From NCBI GenBank assembly GCA_026982095.1, contig JALSHT010000009.1, positions 1-21,883 on the forward strand: DNA of 21,883 bases. Reading direction: 5' to 3'. The stretch comes from Nitrososphaeria archaeon. Lineage in GTDB: Archaea; Thermoproteota; Nitrososphaeria; Geothermarchaeales; JDFR-13. Each line of letters begins with the position of its first letter. The stretch's first letter is position 1. The notes below the pieces were generated by a model. The model was not told the DNA's origin and made no database searches. It saw only the letters and a program-made list of their open reading frames with translations. Of this stretch, positions 21,546-21,883 are shown one piece after another. A program made the translations under genes and the position numbers.

Positions 21546-21883
21546 AGGCCGGTTGATCCTGCCGGACCCGACTGCTATCGGAGTGGGACTAAGCCATGCG
21601 AGTCGAACGTCCCGGGCTGGCGGGACGTGGCGTACGGCTCAGTAGCACGTGGCCAACCTACCCTACGGACGGCTATAACCCCGGGAAACTGGGGCTAATA
21701 GCCGATAGGGGATGGATGCTGGAACGCTCCATCCCCGAAAGGGCTACACACCCATGCTGTGTGTAGCCGCCGTAGGATGGGGCTGCGCCCTATCAGGTAG
21801 TAGGTGGGGTAACGGCCCACCTAGCCTATAACGGGTGCGGGCCCTGGGAGGGGGAGCCCGGAGATGGGCACTGAGACAAGGGC
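21546..21883 (+). rRNA. rrs: 16S ribosomal RNA, 5' part
   Basis: The archaeal 5' signature CCGGTTGATCCTGCCGGACC begins at 21549, and the rest follows the known order: CTAAGCCATGCGAGTCGAACG, GGCGTACGGCTCAGTAGCACG, an AACCCCGGGAAACTGGGG hairpin, and ACTGAGACAAGGGC at the window end, near E. coli position 320. The mature 5' end is set by analogy at about 21546. The fragment is about two-thirds GC against an AT-rich background, as expected for a thermophile. GCGTACGGCTCAG resembles the TACK/Thaumarchaeota-Aigarchaeota form more than the usual crenarchaeal one, and AGTAGCACG shows a G where AGTAACACG is typical. About 338 nt of roughly 1,500 are present. Confidence 0.97.

Noticed and set aside
1..21883. 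CRISPR arrays, defence islands, prophage or insertion sequences
   Set aside because: No regularly spaced repeats, transposase or integrase frames were found; the content is core housekeeping genes.

Overview
This window is chromosomal DNA from a thermophilic archaeon. The gene set is archaeal throughout: Rpo4, Rpo11, TFS, PCNA, PriS/PriL, 20S proteasome beta, aCPSF1, aRF1, eL21, an L10e-type uL16, Csl4, Dph2 and archaeal NadM. The valyl-tRNA synthetase resembles the crenarchaeal type, three of four tRNA genes carry introns, and the 16S rRNA opens with the archaeal GGTTGATCCTGCCGG signature, so I place it in the TACK/Thermoproteota side of Archaea. Protein genes are AT-rich, while the tRNA stems and the 16S fragment are very GC-rich, which fits a high growth temperature. 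I cannot name a genus from sequence alone.

Layout. 1-1071 (minus strand): an FKBP-type prolyl isomerase, cut by the window edge, preceded by NadM. 1137-3788 (plus): SRP54, eL21, Rpo4 and a DUF655 protein. 3785-4849 (minus): a DRG-like TGS protein whose GTP-binding motifs are missing. 4908-9289 (plus): TrmJ-like methyltransferase, L10e, Dph2, exosome Csl4, Rpo11, TFS and PCNA, mostly with overlapping or near-touching ends. 9330-15278 (plus): PriL, PriS, proteasome beta, aCPSF1, protein-L-isoaspartate methyltransferase and DUF371. 15364-15829: tRNA-Ile, tRNA-Asp (13-nt intron) and tRNA-Tyr (about 80 nt of inserted sequence, best read as two introns). 15924-18326: ValRS. 18541-19809 (minus): aRF1, divergent from UMP kinase at 19847-20539 over a 37-bp shared promoter. 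20592-20694: tRNA-Leu with a 14-nt intron and an encoded CCA. 20695-21325: mostly noncoding DNA. 21326-21883: rRNA promoter, structured leader and the 5' part of 16S rRNA.

The genes form a housekeeping information-processing block: transcription (Rpo4, Rpo11, TFS, and aCPSF1 for 3'-end formation), replication (PCNA, primase), translation (ribosomal proteins, Dph2 for EF-2, aRF1, ValRS, tRNAs, rRNA), RNA and protein turnover (Csl4, proteasome, PIMT) and protein export (SRP54). There is no CRISPR array, insertion sequence or prophage.

The points that most deserve a second look are: (1) the tRNA-Tyr insertion, which contains a degenerate copy of the gene's own 5' flank, acceptor start and D arm; (2) an H/ACA-guide-like fold at the predicted start of the rRNA transcript; (3) the TGS protein that keeps the DRG architecture but has lost the P-loop, switch and NKxD motifs.
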